From Enterococcus diestrammenae (lineage in GTDB: Bacteria > Bacillota > Bacilli > Lactobacillales > Enterococcaceae), in contig NZ_MAEI01000002.1 in assembly GCF_009933255.1 (NCBI RefSeq), positions 186,001 through 250,000 of the forward strand: DNA of 64,000 nt. The letters run 5' to 3'. Positions 6,459 to 15,146 of the stretch are shown piece after piece. How positions within the stretch are numbered: the first letter of the stretch is position 1; each line of letters opens with the position of its first letter. The notes below the pieces were generated by a model. It was not told the DNA's origin. It saw only the letters and a list, made by a program, of their open reading frames with translations, and did not search any database. A program made the translations under genes and the position numbers.

Positions 6459-7391
6459 ATGGTAAAACGATTGATTAGTGCAACCCCTAGTGAAGTCGCA
6501 CAGATGACTGGGGCCGAACTGAAACAGTCCATCAAAGCCAGTGAAGGCCGGACGATTTGTGTTGAAAATGTGGTAGGAACGATGCCACAAGTCGGTGATT
6601 TGACTAATGCGGAAGTGGCAAAAGCTTTTGGCGCGGATCTAATCTTATTGAATGGGTTTGATTGTTTCCATCCAGTGGTTATGGGAGTACCTGGAGTATC
6701 TTTCGAGCGGGTAATGGACGAATCCGCTAAAATTGAAAACCCAATTCCAATATTGAAAAAACTTACCGGTCGACCAATTGGGATTAATTTGGAACCAATT
6801 CCAGACGACTTAGATTTGATGAGTGAACAAGTGGTCATCTCCAAAGGGCGGACGAGTTCGGTGGAAACCATCAAGCAGGCAGAAGCAATGGGAGTCGATT
6901 TCATCTGTTTTACTGGCAACCCAGGGACGGGCGTGACCAATGCAGCGATTGCTGACGCTGTGAAGATTGCAAAAGAACATTTTTCCGGCTTAATTATCGC
7001 TGGTAAGATGCACAGTGCAGGCTCCGACGAACCAGTGGTTACTAAAGAAGCGATTGCTGCTTATGCAGAGGCTGGGGCAGATATTTTGTTGATGCCAGCA
7101 GTGGGAACAATTCAAGGCTTTTTGGAACAAGATTTAATCGAAGCTGTCAAATTTGCTAAAGCGCGGGATTTGCTTACCATGACAGCCATTGGCACGAGCC
7201 AGGAAAGTGCTCGTCCAGAAACCTTGCGTCAAATCGCTTTGACTGGAAAAACTTGTGGTGTCGATATCCAACACATTGGCGATGCCGGCTATGGTGGATT
7301 AGCACCGGTGGAAAATATTTTTGAAACCTCGATTGCAATTCGAGGGATGCGTCATACCTTGTATCGTTGTGGACAATCAATCAATCGTTAA
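6459..7391 (+). CDS. PEP-phosphonomutase-like TIM-barrel protein (DUF7916-type)
   Basis: A 310-residue soluble protein with the alternating strand/helix pattern of a TIM barrel: LILLNGFDCFHP, VDFICFTGNPGTGVTN, LIIAGKMHSAG, ADILLMPAVGTIQG and a glycine-rich phosphate-binding-like end GDAGYGGLAP. The family is usually annotated as PEP phosphonomutase or, wrongly, as haloacid dehalogenase, and is often linked to PTS sugar genes in Firmicutes; its reaction is not established to my knowledge. ATG 6459 follows TAGGAGGAAAG; upstream in-frame codons lack a ribosome binding site. Monocistronic with a strong terminator. Confidence 0.75.
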   Translation: MVKRLISATPSEVAQMTGAELKQSIKASEGRTICVENVVGTMPQVGDLTNAEVAKAFGADLILLNGFDCFHPVVMGVPGVSFERVMDESAKIENPIPILKKLTGRPIGINLEPIPDDLDLMSEQVVISKGRTSSVETIKQAEAMGVDFICFTGNPGTGVTNAAIADAVKIAKEHFSGLIIAGKMHSAGSDEPVVTKEAIAAYAEAGADILLMPAVGTIQGFLEQDLIEAVKFAKARDLLTMTAIGTSQESARPETLRQIALTGKTCGVDIQHIGDAGYGGLAPVENIFETSIAIRGMRHTLYRCGQSINR

Positions 7392-7414
7392 TTTGCGGAT
7401 TGAGGATATTAGTA

Positions 7415-7458
7415 AAAGGCTGTTTAGAGATGGTGCTATCTCTAAACAGCCTTTTTTT
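7415..7458 (+). terminator. Terminator between convergent genes
   Basis: A perfect 16-bp stem (7415-7430 with 7439-7454) followed by a T-run. The stop codon of the convergent minus-strand yolD-like gene lies at its right edge. Confidence 0.9.
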
Positions 7459-7819
7459 AATCCAAATCGCTCCATTTGTGTAGGGTATGGAAGGCGACGT
7501 GTCGAATTTCGTCGTAATGAATTTTTTCTTCGGCGATATAGATGCCTAGTTCGTCATAGCCACGGATTTTGCCGACAATATCTGGTGAATAGCCACCTTC
7601 TGGATCGACTTCTTCTTTTTGAAGAGCAATGACCCGATCTTTAATCTGGGCTTCTCTCAAAAGTGCGCCGATTTCTTCGGTAGTCATCATTGGTTTGGCC
7701 GGCCAAGTCAGGGCGCGTTCTTTTTTTTCAAGGGCCAACTGACTGGTGTGTTCGGAAAGGTAGAAACCGTTCCATTTAAGTTTTTTGCGATCTTGGTAAG
7801 GGTGTAATTCGTTTGTCAT
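7457..7819 (-). CDS. YolD-like protein (polymerase partner)
   Basis: A 120-residue protein of the YolD-like family, which in Firmicutes is encoded directly after a UmuC/UvrX-type Y-family polymerase and is thought to act like UmuD' in translesion synthesis. The N-terminal part has LKWNGFYLSEHTSQL. The C-terminal part shows the family's small beta domain (GKIRGYDELGIYIAEEKIHYDEIRHV). Its ATG overlaps the stop codon of the polymerase gene (ATGA at 7816-7819), so the two are translated together. Expected to be SOS-induced from the promoter at 9236-9265. Confidence 0.82.
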   Translation of the reverse strand: MTNELHPYQDRKKLKWNGFYLSEHTSQLALEKKERALTWPAKPMMTTEEIGALLREAQIKDRVIALQKEEVDPEGGYSPDIVGKIRGYDELGIYIAEEKIHYDEIRHVAFHTLHKWSDLD

Positions 7820-9150
7820 AAGCCATCTAATCCTCCTGCACCACCAGCATGTCCGCCGACTAAATGGGAGCGGGCAATGCTACGGGCGCCATCTAATTTA
7901 CTTGTTGCGTGGACGATTGCGGTAAAGCCATATTTACTACGGATTTTGTCGATGATTTGATCCAAGCGCTGATCGGCTGCCGCTTTTTCGGGAGTTTCAA
8001 ACAGACTCAGTTGGCGACTATTAGTGAAAAGTAGTTGCGAATAACTGATGCCCACATGGCGCACGACTTGTCCGCGATAATACTTGCGAAAAAGTTGAAG
8101 ACAGTAGGCGGTTAGTTTTTTGGTGCTATCCGTAGCAGGGATCTTCATCTGATGAGAAAACCCACCTCTGGTCTCTCCTTGGGCGACACCGATGAACAAG
8201 CTGATACACTGGGTGAGGCAGCCATGGCGACGAATGCGAGTGGCAACTTGTTCAGCCATTTCTTTGACGACAATTTCGATTTCTTGTTGTTTGACGTAAT
8301 TTTTGGGGAGAACTTGGCTATTGCCGTAAGATTTTTCCTGCACCACGGGACTTTTTTCTGACAAAATCGTTCGATCGATTCCATTGGCATGGTAATAGTA
8401 TTGTTGACCCATGACGCCAAAACGCTGGCGTAGGAGTTCAGGATCAGTATGGGCCAGCTGGTAGATACTATCGATGCCCATCTGATAAAAATTTTGGGTC
8501 ATGCGCCGGCCGATGCCCCAAAAGTCCTGCATGTTAGGGATTTTCCAGATGGTTTCAGGAATGGTTTGATAGGTCCACTGGGCTTGATAGTTGTCATTGT
8601 GTTTGGCGGCATTGTCCAAGGCGAGTTTGGCCAGAAGAGGATTATCGCCAATCCCGACTGTCAAGACTAACCCTAGTTTTTCCAAGACTTCTTCTTGAAT
8701 CCGCCGGGCCAAGAGGTGACGTTTTTGACTACGACTCAAGGTGGAATCAGGGAAAAAGAGATTCAATGAGGCAGTCACGTCTAGAATGGATTCATCGATG
8801 GAATAAATCAGCAAATCTTCGTCAGCAACATAGTTACGAAAAATAGCGTTGAATTTAACATTTTCCTGGATGTATAGGTTCATGCGTGGAGAGACTTTGA
8901 TCAAGTCAGGGTGGGCGGGTAGATTATCGGCTCGCGTGACATTTGTGATGCCGAGTGTTTTTTTTGCCATGGGGGAAGAGGCTAGAATGAGACCGTTTCC
9001 GGTGTTGTCGGCCGTACTCATGACGACAAGGAGAGTCGTCAGGGGATCCAATCCTCGCAGGGCACACTCCACGGTAGCATAAAAGGATTTAACATCGATA
9101 AATAAAATATCGCGGACAGGTTCGGTGGCATAATCAAATCCTCGCTGCAT
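7816..9150 (-). CDS. Y-family translesion DNA polymerase (UvrX/UmuC-like)
   Basis: A 444-residue error-prone polymerase that copies past damaged DNA. The palm domain begins ILFIDVKSFYATVECALRG, with the catalytic Asp and the FY steric residues. The second catalytic site is YSIDESILDVT (Asp-Glu). Then come a thumb region with the helix-hairpin-helix FWGIGRRMTQNFYQMGI and a C-terminal little finger. ATG 9150 is chosen; a TTG at 9153 is equally near the AGGAGG ribosome binding site and would add one residue. First gene of a two-gene unit with the YolD-like partner, behind a LexA-type box. Confidence 0.92.
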   Translation of the reverse strand: MQRGFDYATEPVRDILFIDVKSFYATVECALRGLDPLTTLLVVMSTADNTGNGLILASSPMAKKTLGITNVTRADNLPAHPDLIKVSPRMNLYIQENVKFNAIFRNYVADEDLLIYSIDESILDVTASLNLFFPDSTLSRSQKRHLLARRIQEEVLEKLGLVLTVGIGDNPLLAKLALDNAAKHNDNYQAQWTYQTIPETIWKIPNMQDFWGIGRRMTQNFYQMGIDSIYQLAHTDPELLRQRFGVMGQQYYYHANGIDRTILSEKSPVVQEKSYGNSQVLPKNYVKQQEIEIVVKEMAEQVATRIRRHGCLTQCISLFIGVAQGETRGGFSHQMKIPATDSTKKLTAYCLQLFRKYYRGQVVRHVGISYSQLLFTNSRQLSLFETPEKAAADQRLDQIIDKIRSKYGFTAIVHATSKLDGARSIARSHLVGGHAGGAGGLDGL

Positions 9151-9235
9151 CAATCAGACACCTCCTTTCGATCTAAAATACCCTCGGGAGCAACTCACTA
9201 GTTAAGGGTGACTTCGTGAGTAACGCCTTTCTTTT

Positions 9236-9265
9236 ATTATAAGAACATATGTTTGCATTTGTAAA
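9236..9265 (-). promoter_or_regulatory. SOS promoter with LexA/DinR-type box
   Basis: On the minus strand TTTACA (9265-9260) and TATAAT (9241-9236) are 18 bases apart. The spacer holds AAACATATGTTC (9254-9243), matching the Gram-positive LexA box core GAAC-N4-GTTC with one change. LexA bound there would block RNA polymerase, so the polymerase pair should be induced by DNA damage. Confidence 0.8.
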
Positions 9266-9310
9266 GCGAACAGTAGCTAAAAATTGTAAAGTTAATTTAT
9301 GACACTCTAA

Positions 9311-9465
9311 AATCGGTAAGGCGCTAGCTAAAGTAGACGACTAACTGAAAAAGAATTTGTCATTACTGCATTATTTTAACGGTCACTATCTAGATCTATT
9401 AGCCAACCGTCAAGGGTTCTTTAGTGATTGGCACTTCTCCAGCTACCTGGGGGCTGTTCCAGAAG
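9311..9465 (+). repeat. Degenerate copy C of a dispersed intergenic repeat
   Basis: The gene-free stretch 9154-9652 holds the SOS promoter, this repeat and leader hairpins. AATCGGTAAGGCGCTAGCTAAA (9311-9332) matches 50710-50732. GGTTCTTTAGTGATTGGCACTT (from 9415) and the bases up to 9465 match 50741-50795 with small gaps. The middle (9340-9412) has no counterpart that I can align. See copies A (17955-18046) and B (50628-50812). Confidence 0.5.
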
Positions 9466-9561
9466 GTTTATCTATTTTTTAGTCAGGCAGTTTTGCTAAA
9501 TCGGTCAATTTTTAAGCAATCGTTTTACTTTATCGATAAATGTAAGCGTGTTAAACTTTAA

Positions 9562-9629
9562 ATACGGTATAACTTATCGTATTTAAACTGGCAAGGAGCT
9601 TTGTCTAGTTATTTAGCTAGGACAAAGCA
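9562..9629 (+). other. Leader hairpins before the baeRF-type gene
   Basis: AAATACG pairs with CGTATTT around an 11-base loop, and GCTTTGTC plus TAG pairs with CTA plus GACAAAGC around an 8-base loop just before the ribosome binding site AGGAGGG. No T-run follows either. They form a structured 5' leader if transcription starts upstream; a clear promoter was not found. Confidence 0.5.
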
Positions 9630-9652
9630 TCAACAATAGGAGGGAATCGTTT

Positions 9653-10777
9653 ATGACAAAAGCAGGCAAGAAAGTATTGGCAGAGTTGACTGGAGCAAAT
9701 GCTGTAGGACCTTTTGTTTCTGTGATGCTCAACACCCATGTGGCCCACCAGGATGTGGAGAAGGACCAAATCAAGTTCAAGAATTTTGCCAAAGAAGCCA
9801 AAAAACGTTTTGAAAAGAAATATCCCGACAAGAATTGGAATACCTACCAGGAAAAAATTGATGCTATTTTGGCAGATCAGTCCTTTTGGCGTAGTGGTCA
9901 AACTAGCGTAGCGATCTTTTTATCTGAAGAACAAACCGTGGTGCATCGTATGAATATTCCCATCGATGACCAATACTATGTCGGGGATATGCCTTACTTG
10001 TTAGGTGTTATCAAAAATGGACAGTTTAACTATACTTACTATCTTTTGGCTTTGAACCGCGATTCCTTGAAACTTTATTTTGTCGACAATCAACAAGTAA
10101 CGCCAGTCGAGCTTCCGGAAGGGGCGCCAGTGGATGTGCCGACAGCTTTAGGAGAAGAGCTGACTGGTGGTAGTTTGAATTATCGTACCCTAGGGAGTCT
10201 ATCTGGTTCTAATAAAGAAGGGGTTGCCTATCATGGGGTGAGCGCCAAAGACGAAGAAGTGGCAATCGACTGGAAAAACTATTATCAAGCAGTGGATATC
10301 TTCTTACGTGAGGACTTTGACAATCCAGAAAACTACCCCTTGTACTTGTTTGCTTTGCCAGAAAATCAGACAATGTTCAAAAAATATGCCAAAGTACCAT
10401 TCTTCAGTAGTGAGGTTGCCATCAGTGCTTCTCCGGCCTCTTTGAGTACTCAAGACATCGCAGCTCAAATTGGTGAAGTAGCTAAGCAACGGGCAGAAAA
10501 AGAAATCGCAGCCTATCAAAAGCTGATGGATAAGAAATTTATGGACCAATTGGTGGATATCGTACCTGCTGCCAAAGAGGGACGGATTTCCCATCTCTTT
10601 ATCGCTACCAGTAATTTGGTGGACGGCTTTGGGGAAGACCCTGATACTGAGTATGATCGACGCCAAGTATTGAATACGATGGCAGACTATGTGGTGAAAA
10701 ACGGCGGTGAAGTCTTTATTCTTGACCAAGCTGATGCGCCAGATGAAAAGAGTCTCGTAGCCATCTTGCGTTATTAA
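9653..10777 (+). CDS. baeRF-type protein (bacterial eRF1-like fold)
   Basis: A 374-residue cytoplasmic protein resembling the bacterial archaeo-eukaryotic release factor (baeRF) families. The C-terminal third reads like the eL30-type domain: ISHLFIATSNLVDG, then RRQVLNTMADYVVKNGGEVF and the closing SLVAILRY. The N-terminal part (PFVSVMLNTH) and middle (LLALNRDSLKLYFVDN, typical of these proteins' second domain) fit. Comparative genomics has linked these proteins to ribosome rescue or stress response, but function is untested as far as I know. No GGQ loop is visible, so peptide release activity is not implied. Strong AGGAGGG ribosome binding site; single gene with terminator at 10791-10834. 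Confidence 0.75.
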   Translation: MTKAGKKVLAELTGANAVGPFVSVMLNTHVAHQDVEKDQIKFKNFAKEAKKRFEKKYPDKNWNTYQEKIDAILADQSFWRSGQTSVAIFLSEEQTVVHRMNIPIDDQYYVGDMPYLLGVIKNGQFNYTYYLLALNRDSLKLYFVDNQQVTPVELPEGAPVDVPTALGEELTGGSLNYRTLGSLSGSNKEGVAYHGVSAKDEEVAIDWKNYYQAVDIFLREDFDNPENYPLYLFALPENQTMFKKYAKVPFFSSEVAISASPASLSTQDIAAQIGEVAKQRAEKEIAAYQKLMDKKFMDQLVDIVPAAKEGRISHLFIATSNLVDGFGEDPDTEYDRRQVLNTMADYVVKNGGEVFILDQADAPDEKSLVAILRY

Positions 10778-10790
10778 AACTTAAGATTTG

Positions 10791-10834
10791 AAATCCCTTC
10801 CCATCAGTCTTTTTTCTGATGAGGGGGGATTTTT
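10791..10834 (+). terminator. Terminator of the baeRF-type gene
   Basis: AAATCCC..CATCAG pairs with CTGATG..GGGATTT (two mismatches), followed by TTTT. Confidence 0.85.
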
Positions 10835-11011
10835 CTTCACTTTTGTTAAAAAGATTAGGTAATAATTGCAAACTATGTTACAATACAAATTGTAGTTTTA
10901 GTGAAGGGCTTTTATGGTTTGTTTCCATAGTTAAACATCCCCATTGACACCCGATACATGAAATTGCGCAAAACAAATTGTGGGCAAACCCCACACAGGA
11001 GGATATTTAAT

Positions 11012-11212
11012 ATGCAAACAGGTACTGTAAAATGGTTCAACGCTGACAAAGGTTTCGGTTTCATCACTGCAGAAGACGGCAACGACGTATTCGTTCACTT
11101 CTCTGCAATCCAAGGTGACGGCTTCAAAACATTAGAAGAAGGTCAAACAGTGACTTTCGACGTTGAAGACGGCCAACGTGGCCCTCAAGCAACAAACGTT
11201 GTTAAAGGCTAA
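11012..11212 (+). CDS. Cold shock protein CspA family
   Basis: A 66-residue single-stranded nucleic acid binding protein with one cold-shock domain. RNP1 is KGFGFI and RNP2 is DVFVHFSAI, both complete. ATG 11012 follows CACAGGAGG. A -10 TACAAT at 10879-10884 lies about 128 bases upstream, giving the long 5' leader that is typical of cold-shock mRNAs and allows temperature control. A second, 66-residue paralogue lies at 48343-48543. Confidence 0.95.
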   Translation: MQTGTVKWFNADKGFGFITAEDGNDVFVHFSAIQGDGFKTLEEGQTVTFDVEDGQRGPQATNVVKG

Positions 11213-11229
11213 TCCATTTTAAAACAACG

Positions 11230-11260
11230 AGCCTGACGGGATTCCCGTCAGGCTTTTTTT
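11230..11260 (+). terminator. Terminator of csp gene
   Basis: A perfect 11-bp stem AGCCTGACGGG/CCCGTCAGGCT with a three-base loop and T-run. Confidence 0.93.
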
Positions 11261-11270
11261 AATAGCTAAA

Positions 11271-11442
11271 GGTAGGGTGTCAAAAGTACAAGACAAAATG
11301 ATTGAAAAACTAAATCCCATATCTTATCTAAAAAAGCTCAATCAAGGAGGAGACCAGACCTAAAACGATAGGAAGGCTGCTTTTCTCCTATAGTTTACTT
11401 AAAGGTGCTTATATTTAGAAAAGTACTTTTGACACTCTAACC
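11271..11442. mobile_element. MITE-like element with terminal inverted repeats
   Basis: The stretch between csp and dinG is flanked by GGTAGGGTGTCAAAAGTAC (11271-11289) and the inverted partner GTACTTTTGACACTCTAACC (11423-11442), which match at 17 of 19 positions with one gap. The 133 bases inside have no open frame and show only weak internal pairing. This is the size and layout of a non-autonomous miniature element or the remains of an insertion sequence. I see no clear target-site duplication, and no transposase in the window. Confidence 0.55.
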
Positions 11443-11510
11443 AATAAAGAGCGTATAAAAGTTAAACATCAAAATGACTTTGATCTCAGCAGGGAGGCAC
11501 TGGACGTTTG

Positions 11511-11540
11511 GTTGCCCCAAGTGTTGCCGTTGTAGTATAA
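11511..11540 (+). promoter_or_regulatory. Promoter of dinG
   Basis: TATAAT at 11535-11540 with TTGCCC 18 bases upstream, about 30 bases before the start codon. Confidence 0.6.
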
Positions 11541-11572
11541 TTTTTCTCGATGCAATAGAGAGGATGACAAAG

Positions 11573-14374
11573 ATGGCTCATGAGGCAATTTACGCGGTGG
11601 TGGATATTGAAACTACCGGTACCGATCCGAAAACTGATCGAATTATCCAGATTGGCTGTGTCTTGATTCAAAATGGCCAAGTGATCAATCGTTTTGCCAC
11701 TGATGTCAATCCGGGAAAACGAATTTCAAAACAAATCCAAAATTTGACCAAAATTAGCAATAGTCAAGTACAAAAGGCTCCCTATTTTGAAGATATTGCG
11801 CCAACTATTGCCAATTTGTTGGCGGATACGATTTTTGTTGCCCATAATATTTATTTTGACTATCAATTTTTAAATCACGAATTTCGGCGGTGCCAGGTAC
11901 CGGAGATGACGATTCCGGGGATTGACACGGTGGAACTGGCACAAGTCTTTCTGCCCACCGCCACGAGTTTTCGTTTGGGTGATTTGGCTGAAAATCTCGG
12001 TTTACACCACGACAATCCACATCAAGCAGATAGTGATGCGGAAGTGACTGCCGCGCTATTGCTGTATATTCAGCAAATTATGCGGGAGTTGCCTTTAGTG
12101 ACGATGGAAAGAATCGCTAATCTTGCTGATATGATGGGGATGCAGACGGGGATGTTTATCCGCAAAAACCTCATGGAGATGCGCCGGAAAAATCCTCCCT
12201 TGGCAGACAATTTGCTGATAGTTGACGGGATTGCACTACGAAAAAAAACCTTGCCCTTGTTTGAAAAAAATCTTTATGAGAGTATCTATCCTTTGAAAAA
12301 GAAGGCAAAGGAACAGCTTTTTAACGGACAATTACACTTTTATAAAGAACAGGCGCGGCTGATGAATTTGGTTTATCGTCATTTTTCTGACAGTCAATCG
12401 GAGGGGTTGCCGACTACGAAAGATTTGTTTATTGAAGCAGCGACAGGGATGGGAAAAACCATCGGCTACTTATTGCCGGCGGCTTATCTAGCCACACCGG
12501 AGGAACCGCTGATTGTCAGTACTGCCTCTTTATTATTGCAAGATCAGTTGGTCCAAAAAGATTTGCCACTTATCAATCGAGTGCTACCGCAACCGTTAGT
12601 GGCCACCGTGATCAAAGGGCAACGGCATTATTTGGATTTGGCACGTTTTGCTATTTCCTTGCAAATGCCGCCACAGCAAAAACAATACCGCTTGTATCAA
12701 ATGGCGACGCTGGTTTGGCTAACAAAGACGGTCACCGGTGACTTTGACGAGTTAAATTTGCTTCGATTAGACCATCCTTTTTTCCAAGATTGTGGGCATC
12801 GAGGGACGGTTTTATTAGATTCGGAAAATCCTTTCTATCCTCATGATTTTCTGCGCTTTTTGCATAAACGCATGAGTCAAAGCAACCTATTGATTGTCAA
12901 CCATGCTTTTTTGGCGCGGGAATCTTTGCGAGAACGCCCGCAGCTGCCTAAAAGTCGCTTTTTATTGATTGATGAAGCCCATCATTTGCCTGATATTTGT
13001 GAACAGGCTGGTCGACAGCAAGTTTCCACGTTTCGTTTTCGTAAACAAGTCGGGGGGTTGACCTCAGAGACGGGGTTATTTACCCAGCTAATGCAGCTTT
13101 TTCAAGGAGAACCTCAATTTATTAGTCAGCTAGAATTGTATTTGCAAGAACTGACAGCTTTGGTGGAGATGCAAGAAATCTTAGTGACCCATTTGTTGAA
13201 GACAGAAGGGACGGACTGCCCACAAGAACAAATCGTGACTAAAGAAGAGCTGGACAGCTTTGATTTAGCCCCTCGGAAAGCACAAGCCAAGTTGCTCTTG
13301 TATTACGAAGAAGCAGAACAAATTGCGCAATCTTTGCGGCAACAAGTCCAGTCCTGGATTAATCGTTGGCTGCCGTCTGAAACAGTGCTCTTGGAAAGCC
13401 TGTTGGATTTATTAGCGGAAGTTTCGGCAGAAGGAGAAATTTTGACTCGATGGTTTACCCAGTGGCAAAAAGAATTGGTGCACTGGTTAGTTCCCCATAG
13501 CAATCAAATAACTGCGGTTTTTCAATTGACGGATTTCGCAGCACCGTTATTGCCAAAAACGAAGTGGTATTCTCGTTATGATAAGATTCTCTACCTTGGT
13601 GGTACCTTGAAAATCGGTGGGAATCGCCATTATTTCCCGACTCGCTTGGGAATTCCTGAAGCACCGGTAAAAATTATCCAAGCACCTTTTGATTACCCGA
13701 AACAGACCCGGGTGATTTTACCGGATAAAGGGATTGCCATTCATGAATTGCCTCCTCAAGAATATGCTGATCAACTGGCTCAGTACATTGAGGAAATTGT
13801 CACCCCGGTGGCTAAACCGATTCTCGTGTTGTTTACTTCCCACGATACGTTGCAAAGAGTCTATGAACGGCTGCATATGAAGTTCTTGGCTGCCGGAAGG
13901 GAGATTTTAGCGCAAGGTGTTGGGGGCAGTCGCGAAAAATTGCTGCGCCGGTTTAGTCTTTCAAAAGACAGTATCTTATTTGGAGCGGATAGTTTTTGGG
14001 AAGGTGTCGACTTGCCTGGAGAACGATTAGAGGTTTTGATTGTTACGCGCTTGCCTTTTACCAATCCCAAACGTCCATTGGTGGCCGCCCGTAACCAATA
14101 TTTGAAAGAGCAAGGTTTGGATCCTTTTAGCGAAGAAGCAATCCCTCAAGCGGCTTTACGTCTGCGTCAGGCTTATGGACGTTTGGTCCGAAGTACGGAG
14201 GATCGGGGGCTGATGATCGTCTTGGATCGTCGGCTAGTGACGACGAAGTATGGTCGCAAATTGGCTCAGGCCTTCCCGAGAAAGGTACCGCTAATGCAAC
14301 TTTCCCCCGTTGCATTAAAAGCGGAAATGACCCGCTTTTTAAGAAATCCTACAAATGATGAAAAAGATGATTAA
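11573..14374 (+). CDS. dinG: DinG-family ATP-dependent helicase with N-terminal DEDDh exonuclease
   Basis: A 933-residue fusion typical of Gram-positive DinG. Residues 1-165 form a 3'-5' exonuclease of the DnaQ type (YAVVDIETTGTDP, then FVAHNIYFDYQFL and the HQADSDAEVT motif). The helicase follows: Walker A EAATGMGKT with Lys295, DEAH box at residues 467-470, and motif VI QAYGRLVRS near the C-terminus. In Gram-positive DinG the iron-sulfur cysteines of the E. coli enzyme are absent, and I see no four-Cys cluster here. ATG 11573 lies nine bases after AGAGG; ATG 11564 is too near it. Head of a dinG-ypmB-aspB-asnS run. Confidence 0.93.
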   Translation: MAHEAIYAVVDIETTGTDPKTDRIIQIGCVLIQNGQVINRFATDVNPGKRISKQIQNLTKISNSQVQKAPYFEDIAPTIANLLADTIFVAHNIYFDYQFLNHEFRRCQVPEMTIPGIDTVELAQVFLPTATSFRLGDLAENLGLHHDNPHQADSDAEVTAALLLYIQQIMRELPLVTMERIANLADMMGMQTGMFIRKNLMEMRRKNPPLADNLLIVDGIALRKKTLPLFEKNLYESIYPLKKKAKEQLFNGQLHFYKEQARLMNLVYRHFSDSQSEGLPTTKDLFIEAATGMGKTIGYLLPAAYLATPEEPLIVSTASLLLQDQLVQKDLPLINRVLPQPLVATVIKGQRHYLDLARFAISLQMPPQQKQYRLYQMATLVWLTKTVTGDFDELNLLRLDHPFFQDCGHRGTVLLDSENPFYPHDFLRFLHKRMSQSNLLIVNHAFLARESLRERPQLPKSRFLLIDEAHHLPDICEQAGRQQVSTFRFRKQVGGLTSETGLFTQLMQLFQGEPQFISQLELYLQELTALVEMQEILVTHLLKTEGTDCPQEQIVTKEELDSFDLAPRKAQAKLLLYYEEAEQIAQSLRQQVQSWINRWLPSETVLLESLLDLLAEVSAEGEILTRWFTQWQKELVHWLVPHSNQITAVFQLTDFAAPLLPKTKWYSRYDKILYLGGTLKIGGNRHYFPTRLGIPEAPVKIIQAPFDYPKQTRVILPDKGIAIHELPPQEYADQLAQYIEEIVTPVAKPILVLFTSHDTLQRVYERLHMKFLAAGREILAQGVGGSREKLLRRFSLSKDSILFGADSFWEGVDLPGERLEVLIVTRLPFTNPKRPLVAARNQYLKEQGLDPFSEEAIPQAALRLRQAYGRLVRSTEDRGLMIVLDRRLVTTKYGRKLAQAFPRKVPLMQLSPVALKAEMTRFLRNPTNDEKDD

Positions 14375-14490
14375 TTATTCAAAAAAATCTGCTATAATGA
14401 AAAAAACTTACGAGAAAACGGTTGAAGCTGAATTATTCTAACTAAATGTTCGGATTTCCCTGCTTGTAGGTAGTCAGGAGTGCAAGTATT

Positions 14491-14991
14491 ATGGAGGAGA
14501 CAAAACAAAGCCATCGTCTAGAGTGGATTTTGATGGGAGTTGCTGTTTTTTTGATCGCGGTCTTGATTGGTTTTTCGGTATTGATGTACCGCAGCCAGCG
14601 ACCGATGGCACAAGCCCAAGAAGAAGCAACGGAATTAGCCCAAAAATATACCGACTTAGCTACCGTTGATAATTTTTACTGGTTTACAAGAGAAGAAACT
14701 TATTTCAGTCTGACTGGGAAGGATAAAAAAGGCGATGAGATCGCGGTGATTCTCCCTAAAGAAGGCAACAAGATTAAAGTTTTGAAGCAAGCAGATGGCA
14801 TCACTGAAACGCAAGCTTTGCGTAAAACTGCCGAAGCCTATCCAGATGACTATGTTACCAATGCCCGCTTAGGAATGTTCCAAGAAAAACCGGTGTGGGA
14901 AGTGGCGACCACCACTGAAAATGATGAAGTTGGTTATGTATTGTTATCCTTTGCTGATGGCAAAGAAATTAAAAGAATTCATGGGATTTAA
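14491..14991 (+). CDS. YpmB/TseB-like membrane-anchored protein
   Basis: A 166-residue protein with one N-terminal transmembrane helix (about residues 11-31) and an outside domain with two PepSY-like repeats. It resembles B. subtilis YpmB (TseB), a regulator of cell elongation that works with the class A/B penicillin-binding proteins. The position between dinG and aspB is the same as in B. subtilis, which supports the call. ATG 14491 follows AGGAGTGC with a -10-like TATAAT at 14391 inside the end of dinG. Confidence 0.8.
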   Translation: MEETKQSHRLEWILMGVAVFLIAVLIGFSVLMYRSQRPMAQAQEEATELAQKYTDLATVDNFYWFTREETYFSLTGKDKKGDEIAVILPKEGNKIKVLKQADGITETQALRKTAEAYPDDYVTNARLGMFQEKPVWEVATTTENDEVGYVLLSFADGKEIKRIHGI

Positions 14992-15146
14992 CGAAACTTG
15001 TAAAGCTAGTTTACTTTATTGAAAAGAATCCAAGCTAAGACCGCTGAGAGTTTCAACGGTAAGTGGGAGATTCAAGATTTTCAATGGTTGCTGATTGGTT
15101 ACAAGTTTGGGGTTTGGATAAATAAAAGGGAAGCGGGGATGTTTTT

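Noticed and set aside
6395-6940. 181-codon minus-strand frame opposite the TIM-barrel gene
   Set aside because: Antisense shadow of a conserved gene; no start signal and no recognisable motif.
13303-14070. Several minus-strand frames in the dinG gene
   Set aside because: They overlap each other and the helicase coding sequence and have no translation signals.
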